This document shows positions 23,801 through 33,245 of a stretch of DNA of 64,000 nucleotides, one piece after another. The position numbers and the translations under genes were made by a program. The stretch comes from Pleodorina starrii (Eukaryota > Chlorophyta > Chlorophyceae > Chlamydomonadales > Volvocaceae), in assembly GCA_030267565.1 (NCBI GenBank), contig BRXU01000011.1, positions 1,726,501 to 1,790,500 on the forward strand, written 5' to 3'. How positions within the stretch are numbered: the first letter of the stretch is position 1; each line of letters begins with the position of its first letter. The notes beneath the pieces are model-generated. The model was given only the letters and a program-made list of their open reading frames with translations, was not told the DNA's origin and made no database searches.

Positions 23801-26336
23801 GCGACCGAAACCGCCCGCCCAACCCCGCACTCACCCGTCCGCCACCGACCTGGGGCAAGCTCATCTGCGACGGCCCGCCGTACGACGTCATCGGCTGCGC
23901 ACTGTACGAGTGGTGCCGCTGCGGCATGCTGTACGACGGCGCCATGTCGGTGCTCTGCGACCTGCCGCCGCCGGCACCGCCCAGGTGGCCGCCCGCACCC
24001 GCGCCGGCGCCCGCACTGGGCTGGGCGATCAGCCGCTGCGGGTCGTCCATCGGAATGGAGGTGGGTACAAAGCCGCTGATGATGCCCTGCGGTGCGGTGC
24101 GGGAGGGGTAAAAAGAAAAAATCGCAGCGGAGACGGAGACGGCGTTAGCGAACGGACCCAGAATTGGTGCGGTGCGGTGCGGGAGGGGGGGAGTTTGAAG
24201 AGTGAATTTGCAAGATGGAAACAAGAAGTTCTGCGGACGTTGTAATCTGAAGGTCGACTAGATGACTGTCAAGCCTCCCGAAGATAAAACTGCTACCGGA
24301 AGGGGGGGGAGGGGGGGAGGTAAAGTCATGGTGTGCATGTGTGTATTGGGCAGTGGGGGCCGTATGCATACACCTTGGCGGCGGCGGCGAAGGGAAGGGG
24401 GCCAGTGGGTCGCATATCGGCACTGTGATGGGTCGGCGGCGGCGACCACACTGCCCGCACCTCCCCATCCACCCACCCCTTCCCCCGACCCCTGCAGCCC
24501 CACGCCCGGCGGCTCCCCCCGCACCGTGTCCTGCAGCTCCAGCAGCAGCCTCTCCCTCGCCTGCAGCTCCATCCTCAGGCCGTACACCTCACTGCGCAGC
24601 TCCGAGTTCTCGCGCTGCAGCTTCTCCAGCTGCGGTCCGTGCACGCCCATGCTCATGCCGAGGCCCAGCGCCCCCCCGGCGCCGCCCAGGCCGCCACCGG
24701 AGCCCAGGCCCATGCCGCCGCCCAGGCTGCCCAGGCCCATAGAGCCGCCCAGGCCGCTCATGGGGCCCAGGCTGATGCCGCCCATGGGGCCCAGACCCGC
24801 GGAGGGCAGCGGGATGGCGTGCACGGGAACGCTGGCGGCGGCCTCGGGGTCGATAGCGGCGAGCTTGGCCTTGAGAGCCTGCGAGAGAGGGGGTTGGTGT
24901 GGTGGTGGGAATGGTGGTGGGGGTAAGGCGGGGTGGGGTAAAGGCGGGGACTGGGAGTGGTGGTGGCGCGAAGCCGGCTCTCGTTGTGCAGCTGGGGATT
25001 GGGGAGGGGAGCTAGCTAGCTGTCACAAGGCGGCGCTGCAAACCTCCCTCCTTGCGACGGCGCCCACTGCCGGGCGGCTCTGCTGGAGGTAGCCTTCACC
25101 CTGCTTTCCGATACCTACCTGACAACCGCATACACACTCGAATGCATACACATACGCATGCACACACAGCGCACGGTGCAGCCTCCGAAACCCACCCACC
25201 CACCCACCGCGATCGCGCGCTCGCGCTCCTCGCAGAAGCGCCGCACGTCTCCCGTCGCAATGCCGCGCACAATCTTGGCCAGCGTGAGGCGGCTCTTATC
25301 GCCGCGCTTGCCCACACCGCCCAGCAGCGGCCCCAGCAGCTTGCACTCCTCCGCAAGCCGCCGCTCGTCCTCCTTGGTGGTCAGGCGGCCGCTGAAGCGA
25401 CCCTGCAGGTGAGGCCGCCTGCGGAGGGAGGGAGGGAGGCAGGCAGGTGGGGCGAGGCGCGGGGCGTCAAGGTTGCGGCGTTTGCGGGCATCGACGCGGC
25501 GCAGCGCAGCGCCGGCCGCCAACCTGGTGCGACGACGACGACGACGACGACCCTCCGCCTCCCTTCCTCTCCTTCCACCTTCGCCGTCTCCTTTCCCTCT
25601 CAAGTGATGCCACGGTGCCATCTTGGCTGGGCGATCGACACCAACGCTAGCAGTTTGCCACGCCCTATCGCGCCCACACCAAACCTCGACTGAGTGGTTC
25701 CTGTCCTGCGCGAACCCCCGATTCCATGTTCCATCCCACATGAGTTCCAACTCCAACCCACCTCGTGCGCGATCGCTTGCCGCTGCCCTGGCTGTTCCCG
25801 TCGGCGCCGTCGTCCAGGTCGCCTCCGTCGCGGTCGTCGTTGTCGTCATTGACATTGTCCTCCGGATCGCCGCCTCCGCCGGCGGCACCCATGCCGCCGA
25901 TGCCCTGCTCCTTGAGCATCATGCTGTTATCGTACACCTGGGGCGCGCCGAAGAAGTCCTGCGGCGACGCCTGGGAGTCGCAGACGGAGGGCCCGCCACC
26001 GAGACGGGGCGCCTCCGGGAAGGAGGGCTGGTGCTGGGTTTGAACGGGTCCGGGGCCCAGTCCACTGCGGCTCTCGTAGATGCTCACGCCACCGCCGGGC
26101 AGCGGCTGCGGACCCGAGGCTGACGGGGCGCCGTCCGGGGGCCGCTGCTGCTGCTGCTGCGGGCGGGCGTACTGGTGGTGGGGTTGGTGGTGGTAGTGGT
26201 GGTACTGCGGCTGGTATTGGTGGCTCGGCGGGTACTGCTGGATGCTGGGGTGCGTGATGTGGGTCAGGCTCTGTTCGCAGGCCGAGTAATCTGGGTTCGG
26301 CCGTGCACCACTCAAGTCGCCGTGCGTTTGGGACAT
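20840..26336 (-). CDS. Unrecognised Q/G/M-rich coiled-coil protein, possibly nuclear
   Basis: Nine phase-consistent exons: 25762-26336, 25208-25418, 24525-24878, 23835-24086, 23295-23660, 22709-22753, 22259-22411, 21810-21905 and 20840-21127, giving 779 residues. Residues 1-185 are His/Gln/Tyr/Pro-rich and end in an acidic Asp/Asn stretch followed by a basic cluster (GKRSRTRRPHLQGR). Residues about 192-262 form the only dense, charged globular-looking segment (TKEDERRLAEECKLLGP...RRFCEERERAIA). About 343-380 is a heptad-like coiled coil (QLEKLQRENSELRSEVYGLR). The rest is Gly/Met/Pro-rich with short helices such as EQLQNLSQAQ. The make-up (basic patch, coiled coil, prion-like tails) suggests a DNA- or RNA-associated regulator, but I match it to no family. 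Confidence 0.72.
21981..22007 (-). repeat. Acceptor-proximal motif family C1, short copy
   Basis: The minus strand reads CCGCTGCGGTTTCTTCTTTT then ACTCCCC, sense-oriented about 75 bases upstream of the acceptor of coiled-coil exon 8. Confidence 0.55.
24108..24300 (-). repeat. Composite intron element C2 + C1
   Basis: In the gene (minus) direction, C2 (24300-24189) is followed after 24 bases by C1 (24164-24108), which ends 21 bases before the acceptor of coiled-coil exon 4. C2 matches 37190-37304 over about 112 bases at roughly 90% identity. C1 matches 37784-37839 almost perfectly. Key strings are GCAAGATGGAAACAAGAAG (C2, plus strand) and GGCGTTAGCGAACGGACCCA (C1, plus strand). Confidence 0.92.
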
Positions 26337-28891
26337 GGAGGCTCCGCAGGTCAGAGCGCTGCAGGCGCGGTATGGCGGGGACGGGGGTGAGTCGGGCGGG
26401 CAGTGGCGGTGGCGGGAACGTGGTCAGACTGGGGAAATAGCTTGGCGGGAAAGCGGGACTTGCAAATTGCCGCTTGGAGCCTAGGCCTGCGCATTCATGA
26501 AAGGCCGCTGCGTGTCCCGTGCGAGCGCATCACCATTAGCTGCCATAGACGCTTGCGAAGCATGCAAAGCTGCGCTGTCAGCTCCACTAAACCTTCAAGA
26601 ATAGGGAAAGGACCACACTGTAATTGCTACGCACTGCCAACAGAGCCTCGCAAAGGCTGGCCCGCGCGAGTCCGACATACAGCTGTCCAAAGAGCCACCG
26701 ACGGTACATTTGTGGATTGGCATATTGGTTGGTGATTCCAATAACTACTTTGTCGCAGATGGTCTTTGGGCCAGGGCTATCGCAGTTATCTATCGTGCGC
26801 ACCTGCTCCGCAACACGGGCTGTGCCCGTGTAAACTGGCGCCCTCAGGCCTATACCCTACTACCAACATTAACTGCCAGGCCTCAAGAGTGGAAAACTTC
26901 CTCCAAACTGCCGCAGGCAAATAGGTCAAACAACAGCAGTCTTCCGAAAATCTTGCAAGTCTTCCATGGACTAAGGACTATCTCTGAGATTTATGCGGTA
27001 AGGGCGCACAGCTGAAGGCTTTTGGAAGTTGCATTTTTGTGCGGCGAGTACGGCTTATGCCAGTGTTACGGCAACTCACAGGCCCTACGAAGTTTGTCGT
27101 CCGACCGTCGCCTTTGAGGGCGCTGCCTCGACACGTGCCCAACAACTTTTGTGATTGCGCTTTTAATGGTTTTCTGACGCTTGGCGGGGGATTTCTATTG
27201 GCGTTTGTTTGAGGTGGAAGGCCGGCTGCCGTGGCACGCGTCCATGAGGATCCTCCAAATCAATTTGCAGCCATGCAGCCGGAAAATTAACCAGAACCTC
27301 AGTGGCTGTGATGTTGGGATTGGCCGTGAGCGCCTGCACTTCAAAGGTGCCTTTGGTTGCTGAGCCTGACCTGCCTGCCTTACTAAACTTTGAAACGTGA
27401 CGGATACCTTCATACCTAGCCCACATCCGGCCCGTGAGGCGCCGGTTGAGTAATGCCACGTGACGTGAAAGTGCATAGTACGATCCTACTAAATTCTGTA
27501 CTACAGTTGCCAAATCCCGCAGTACAGTTTCGGAAGGCCGTTTGAAGGCCAAATGAAGGCTGCTTCAACTGCCGTCGCACCACACACTGCCAGCCAACTC
27601 GAAGGGTTTAACTTCGTGCCAAGTAACAGGCTCCTCATGCCTGGGACTCACGGCGACACGACTGCACCCTGCGGCAGGACTTCTTCCGTTGGGATTGTTA
27701 CGTGTGCTGCCGCACATCCGTCCACAGGTGCTGTAACACACATGTCCACAGCCGCCTAGAGCACACAAGCTCACCCAGCCTATTAAAAGGGCGCCAGTCG
27801 CTGACCTCGGTTTTCATCTTCTTTCCTAAACGTGCCGCTGGACAGCACCCTCGTCAACCTTGCCGAGGCCACAGCAAAACGCCCACTTCTCGCCATGTCC
27901 ATCAACACCGCCTCCCCGGCCAGACGGACGGCACACTCAAGCGGCTGGCCCATATCGCTCTTCCCAACCAGTGCGGTACATTTATCATCAAGACTAGTGC
28001 CGTCTTAAGCGGAAAAACAAACCTGCGTTAGACACGCTGCCGCGCACAGGCCTACAGCCTGCATACCCTGCCTACCGTGCCTGCGGCGTGCCGGAGATAT
28101 AGCCAACCCCAAACTAAGAATTGGCCCCACCGAAGGTACTACAGTGGCCACTACTTCTGCCGATGGAGCCCACGGAGCCGACTGGCAGATTACTGCACCG
28201 GAAGCTAAATAGGGAAGGAAAACCCCACCAGCTCATCAGGCAGCACTCATTACTAGACGAACATGATCGAGAGAACCCGGGAGGAAGAAAACATGAAGAC
28301 CGGCGAACAGGGAAAGTTGCCATCAGGGCCCCCCAAAGATAGCGACGAGCCTCCCGCCTCCTACAGCAAGGCGACCCCAAAGAACTGAGCAAACCGCGGG
28401 CTGCAACGAATGACCGTACCCAGGCTCCCTCCAACATCACGAGAGCAGGGGCCCCTGCCCAACCCCAACAGACTTGCCTGCTGCCACAGCCCGCGTGCAC
28501 AGAAGCTGCTCTTGAAGACAAGTGCGAGCTACCTATCCTACCTACAAATGTGGGCGACCTGGAACTAGCTGCATGGTATTGACCGCACCGTTGGCCCTGC
28601 CCTAGTAGTCTATTGCAGCACGCACCCATCGCCCGCGTACTTTTAAGACTTGCCCTGCATTACATCTACACCTACATTCCACGCAAAGCTGGCGTGGCCA
28701 CGCATGTGAAACCGCGGCTCGGCAGCATGACCTTGGCGGCTTCAGGCCGTCGCTGGTGCTGCGAAAGGACTCGGCAGCACCCGAAGACACAAACCAGCGG
28801 CCACCGTAGGCCAATGCACGCCGGTGCGACGCGGCAGGTCGCCAGAGACCTCCACGCCACCATGTCCACGCGCGCGCATGCGGCGCAGTCG
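26337..28891. other. Intergenic region upstream of the coiled-coil gene and 3' of TBP
   Basis: About 2.55 kb of lower-GC sequence. It should contain the coiled-coil gene's promoter (near 26340-26700) and the TBP 3' UTR (from 28891 down). A perfect short hairpin, ACACGGGC-tgt-GCCCGTGT, is at 26813-26831. The longest ORF with natural-looking composition (27163-27552, minus) lacks an ATG and any recognisable domain. Confidence 0.5.
28660..28664 (-). terminator. Candidate poly(A) signal TGTAA for TBP
   Basis: TGTAA lies 228 bases downstream of the TBP stop on the coding strand, a typical distance for volvocine genes. Confidence 0.5.
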
Positions 28892-31231
28892 TCACCGCCG
28901 CGGTGAGGGCGGCGGCAGCATGTGGTGCCCCAGGCTGGGCGTCGGCGCGAGGCCGGGGTGGCGCGGCGTCGGCGGCGGCAGGTTGGGGTGCAGCGGCGTT
29001 GGCGGCGGCAGGTTCATGGGATGTAAATCCTGCACCGTCGGCGTGGGCGCCGCCGCCGCCGGAGTTGGCGGCGGCGGCATCATCATCGCCGCCGCGGCAG
29101 CGGCTGGCTGCAGGGCCGCCTGCGGGATTGGTTGCTGCTGGTGGGGCTGCTCCTGCTGGTCTGCGCCATCTGGCTGCCGGGTAGGCGGCAGAGCGCGTGG
29201 CGGCGGCATCATGTTGCCCGGCAGCGTCGGCACCGCCACATCGCCCTTCTTGTACTGGATGAGCGTGGGGTAGATGTTCATGTAGGCCTGGTAGATCTCG
29301 TAGCGCGTCTTAGCGCCTGGGATGGGAGCGGCAGGGCGCGACGCACGCCACGGCCGAGTGAAATCATTTCATGCCAACCCCAACCCCGACACGGCGAGGC
29401 GGTGTGCGACATCACCGTGCCGACATCCATGGGCGGCCCACCCAACCGTTGTACCTGAGCCCAGTACTGAGCACACGTGTTTGGCAGCGGTTCACCTGCA
29501 CGGCTCCGCCCCAGCTGCCCAGCCTTGACTCGCAACCCACCGGTCAGCTGGGGCGGGGCCGTGCAGGTCACAGGCCCTAAATACCTGTCTGTTTGCCAAC
29601 GTTGCCGCCCTCCCGTTGTAAACTACGAGCGCGAGCGTAAATTGCCAATCGAGCCAACCGAGAAAAGGCCAGGTAATGAGGACCGGATAGTCCAAGCCTA
29701 GCGTAGCCTGCCCACCCTGCTCACCCGTCAGGACCACCTTGCCCGACACGAAGATGAGCAACACGATCTTCGGCTGCTTCATCCGGTAGATAAGGCCCGG
29801 GAACAGCTCCGGCTCGTACTGAGGATCCGTACGCAGAGGCGGGCGCCGAGACGAAGTTCCGGGGTGGGGTTGGCCGGACCGCGGAACCAAGGCCAAGGGT
29901 GCATTAAGCTAACCGCCGCTAACGGTGGGCTCAAGCAGTCCACCGTGTTCACCAGCATGGGAAGAGGGGCTCCACTATTACTGCTATTACGACCATCAGT
30001 TCAAAGCGCAGCAGGGGGGGGACCTGGCAGCATGCTAATTGGTCTAGTGCTGGGCCAGGCTGGCCCTATTCACAATGCAGTACGTGTATGTACGGCATCC
30101 ACCCCCGACGGCCATCCCAGCCCAGGCGCCTGTTCATTTTCACCGGCCCCCGCCCACTGCGGCCGCCTGCTCACGCTGGCGAAAAGGCTGTGCGCGTAGG
30201 CAAGGCCCTCTAGGCGGATGGGGAACTTGACGTCGCAAGACCCGACGATGTTCTGGATTTTGAACTCCTTGAATGTGGCCGGGAAGCCCAGCTTCTGCAC
30301 GATCTTGGCGTACTGCGGGGCAGCAACCAACCACCACCACAAGCGCAGCGCTTGGAGTCACCTCCAGCTAGCGAGGCCATGCAAGAGCTTTTGGCGCTCG
30401 AGTGCCCATGCCTCATCTCTTGCAAACCGTCGACGTGCACATCTCGCGGCCGTCACTTCTCGTACTGGGTCAATCGTACTAGGTCAACCACGACCCGATG
30501 GGCTCGTGTACTAGGTCAACACGGCCTCTTCGAACGCGTGCGCCTCGGATTTCGGGTCAGACGTCCCGGCGAGGGACGCCCAAGCCTGTGTGGCATGTGG
30601 CGCCCATCCGGGGCAGGTGAACCTGAGCGACTGCACACGCGACTGCACACCATCCCCGCCCCACAGCTTGTTCCCGGCCCTCTTCCCAGGGCCCCGCACC
30701 ATACTCACGCGACGGGCCGCTGTCCGGGAGTCGTCCTCGCTCTTAGCACCAGTGCAAACCTGACAGGGTTGCGCCCGTTAATGTAGAAGAGCGTACAGCT
30801 GAGGCAGGGCCCAAGCAGGACAAGGGCCGCGCCCGCGAACGACGCCTTACCATCTTTCCGGACGCGAAGATTAGCGCCGTCGTCTTGGGCTCTCTGATAC
30901 GCATGATGACAGCGGCGAAACGCTGCATGCGCAACCCCGGTACGGGGTTGAGTTGCGTGGAGTCGGAATCACCGGGAACCCGCGCCTGAGCTTTGCCAGC
31001 TAGTCATGCAAACATGTGCCATACCTTGGGATTGTACTCAGCATTGCGCGCGTGCATCGCAATTTCCTTTAGGTCTAGCTTGGTGCCCAGGTTTACTGTG
31101 GCCACCACGTTCTGCAGCTGCGGCGTTATCCCAGACACGTGCGCAGCCATCTCTGCCTCAACCGTTGCCGCAGGCACAGGCGCGGGCGCGGGCGTTGCCA
31201 CTGGCGCGGGGTCGGTACTCGTTGAAGCCAT
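28892..31231 (-). CDS. TBP: TATA-box-binding protein with extended C-terminal tail
   Basis: Six exons: 31025-31231, 30851-30922, 30709-30759, 30175-30312, 29725-29818 and 28892-29316, giving 328 residues. Residues about 34-212 are the bipartite TBP saddle: [36 protein letters not shown], then [20 protein letters not shown] and [20 protein letters not shown]. The four DNA-kinking Phe residues are present (RFAAV, LIFASG, ELFPG, LIFVSG). It nucleates TFIID/SNAPc/TFIIIB complexes at promoters in the nucleus. A short N-terminus (33 residues, Ala/Pro) precedes the core, and an unusual tail of about 116 residues rich in Pro, Ala, Gln and Met follows it; most TBPs end within a few residues of the core. 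Start ATG at 31231; the gene is head to head with RPB9. Confidence 0.97.
29494..29568. repeat. Long hairpin in TBP intron 5
   Basis: Arms 29494-29517 and 29545-29568 are reverse complements over 24 bases with one mismatch (left arm begins ACCTGCACGGCTCCGCCCCA) around a 27-base loop. Confidence 0.92.
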
Positions 31232-31922
31232 CGTTGCAGACGACAGTGATAGTGCCTAGAAACCCAGCTTTTCAAGGAGGTCTTCTACAAGGGGCCAGAC
31301 CAGTTTAGCTTTGCTGCAGAGTCTGATAGAAGGTGGCTGGCCTGGCCCAGGAAGAGGGCCGCGAGATGCCCGCAGAAGGAGAGGAACACAATGCGTCTAT
31401 CTATCTTAAAGGTCTTATATAACGTTGTCACCGTGACAGGCGTGCAGGCGAACACAAAGGTGTAACAGAGTCAGCCGGCGCAATAATTTCTGCGCTGGAG
31501 CGCAGGAATGTGTCGCTGAAGGGCAGACAAACGGGCAATAGAAGGCTTTCCTTTACCAATGCACTACTTGCCAATCACTGGACACTAGCTTTCGCGTTGT
31601 CCTTTACTCCCTTACAGGCCGCGCCGTACTTTGTGCGGTTGCCTGAAGTGTGTAGCCCTTTCATCGTGGACACCTAGTGTTACTTTTTGTGTTTGTACAT
31701 ACACTCGGCCGGTAACACGGAGCCCTCGCTCGCGGCATAGTTGAACGTTTAACCCTGCAGATTCTCGCTTCAACGAGGAACTTTCCACACGGGACAAGGC
31801 ACGACAGTACTTGCGTGTTGGAAGCAGCTTAGCAGCTTAGCGGCACTACCAGGAACAACTTATTCTCCCGCTGCGAGCTCGTCGTCGGCACCGTCCCTTG
31901 AGAGGGGGTTCCCCGAGCACAC
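31232..31922. promoter_or_regulatory. Bidirectional promoter region of TBP and RPB9
   Basis: The 691 bases between divergent ATGs of two Pol II machinery genes. It is markedly lower in GC than the exons. The only strong TATA-like string is at 31415-31422. Confidence 0.65.
31415..31422. promoter_or_regulatory. Palindromic TATA-like element TTATATAA
   Basis: Self-complementary, so it can be read in either direction. It is 184 bases upstream of the TBP ATG and 501 upstream of RPB9, making TBP the better candidate. Function is inferred from sequence only. Confidence 0.35.
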
Positions 31923-32279
31923 ATGGCCTCGCGCAAGCGCGGTCTAAAGTTCTGCCCAGAGACCAACGACTTGCTATACCCGCGAGAGGACAAGGAGCGG
32001 CGGGTTCTTGAATACTACTGCAAGACGTGCAACTACTGCGTGCAAGCGGACCCGTCCGAGTGGTGCGTGTACGTGCACGCCACCGTGGTGGATGAAAAGG
32101 ATAAGATCACGACGCTATACGATGTCACCGCGGATCCCACTCTGCCCCGCACGAGGGACGTGCGCTGCCCACGGTGTAACTACAACGAGGCGGTCTTCGT
32201 GTCGGAACCCACGGAGCAGGGCATGACCCTGTACTTCCACTGTGTCGCGTGCAAGGAGAAGTGGCGCGATTACGTGTGA
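31923..32279 (+). CDS. RPB9: RNA polymerase II subunit RPB9
   Basis: Single exon, 118 residues, the usual RPB9 length. It shows the N-terminal ribbon (KFCPETNDLLYPREDKE ... YYCKTCNYC), the family signature ADPTLPRT before the second ribbon, and the TFIIS-like C-terminal ribbon C82-x2-C85 ... C107-x2-C110 with GMTLYFHC and WRDY. RPB9 sits on the Pol II lobe/jaw, affecting start-site choice, fidelity and elongation. Oddity: the first ribbon normally has four cysteines, but here residue 14 is Thr (CPET instead of CxxC), leaving C11, C33 and C36, with C39 close by. The ATG at 31923 follows a pyrimidine/purine leader and no upstream in-frame extension is needed. Confidence 0.95.
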   Translation: MASRKRGLKFCPETNDLLYPREDKERRVLEYYCKTCNYCVQADPSEWCVYVHATVVDEKDKITTLYDVTADPTLPRTRDVRCPRCNYNEAVFVSEPTEQGMTLYFHCVACKEKWRDYV

Positions 32280-33245
32280 GGGACTTTCTACTTGGCTGGG
32301 GCCGCGGTCGGGCCAGACGGGCAGATGTAGTAGGGAGGGAAGGCGGGGCTGCCGGCGGCCGGGTTACCCGTGCCACAGTGCATTTCAGGATGGGACTGGA
32401 CAGGGCGGGATTCGTTCCGCCTTCAGCGTGGCACCAGCGTGCGTGCGCATGTGCTAATATGGCTAAGGGAAGCCGTTGCCATTGCGGAGGGGTAGGTTGT
32501 GAACTGCTCCGGATTCATGGGGGTGTGGATCTGCCGGACGCGTGTCTCTCCATGTTGCCGCAATTTGCGTGCTTGGACTGCGGAGGCTGAATGCGCTTGT
32601 ACATGCTTGCAACATATGTAGGATACGAACTAGCCATCAGGCTTCTTCTGTTCCTTCGCCTCTCTCCTTCAATACCGGTAGTGGCATCTACTTCTAGAAG
32701 CACGCCTGCCACAGCCTGTGTCAGCGCCTCGGGAAAGTAACACCAACCACATACCCATCACGTTGCCACAATTTAAAACTTGGGACGTCATACCTCAAGT
32801 CTGTCGCGTGGCCCATGTCGTAATGACGGACAGACAGGCCTAAGACAAAAGGTTGACAGCGGACTCTGCTAATTTTAGTTATGAAGGCATGACCAACTAA
32901 AAAGAGAGCTTCGTGGCTTTGATCAAGGATGTCACGACCTCTCTACCGCCTTCGTCAGCTGGCCTACCTACCATCCAGCCGACCCAACCGCACTTAGACG
33001 CGGCAACAGGGATCCGCTGCCAGTCGAAAGCCCACCTAATCCAGTGGCTCCCACAAAATCCGCTTCTCCGACCCAGCGCGGCTACCCTCACCCCGCGCCT
33101 GCGGCCTTTCCCCACCTGGGCGTGAGGCCGGCCACTTGCCCTCTGCTGAGGCACCCGAAGCTCCTGTGCATCTCCCCCAACGCCGCCTGGGGATCCTGCA
33201 GCTTAAATTCAAAGCTCGGGACGGCGAAGCTGCCGCGGCGGTGCT
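32280..33245. other. RPB9 3' flank and channel-gene upstream region
   Basis: 966 bases with no supported gene. It should contain the RPB9 3' UTR and the promoter and leader of the MscS-type channel gene. No TGTAA poly(A) signal was spotted in the first part. Confidence 0.5.

Noticed and set aside
27163..27552. 130-codon minus-strand frame with natural-looking composition
   Set aside because: No ATG, no splice-supported partner exons and no recognisable domain.
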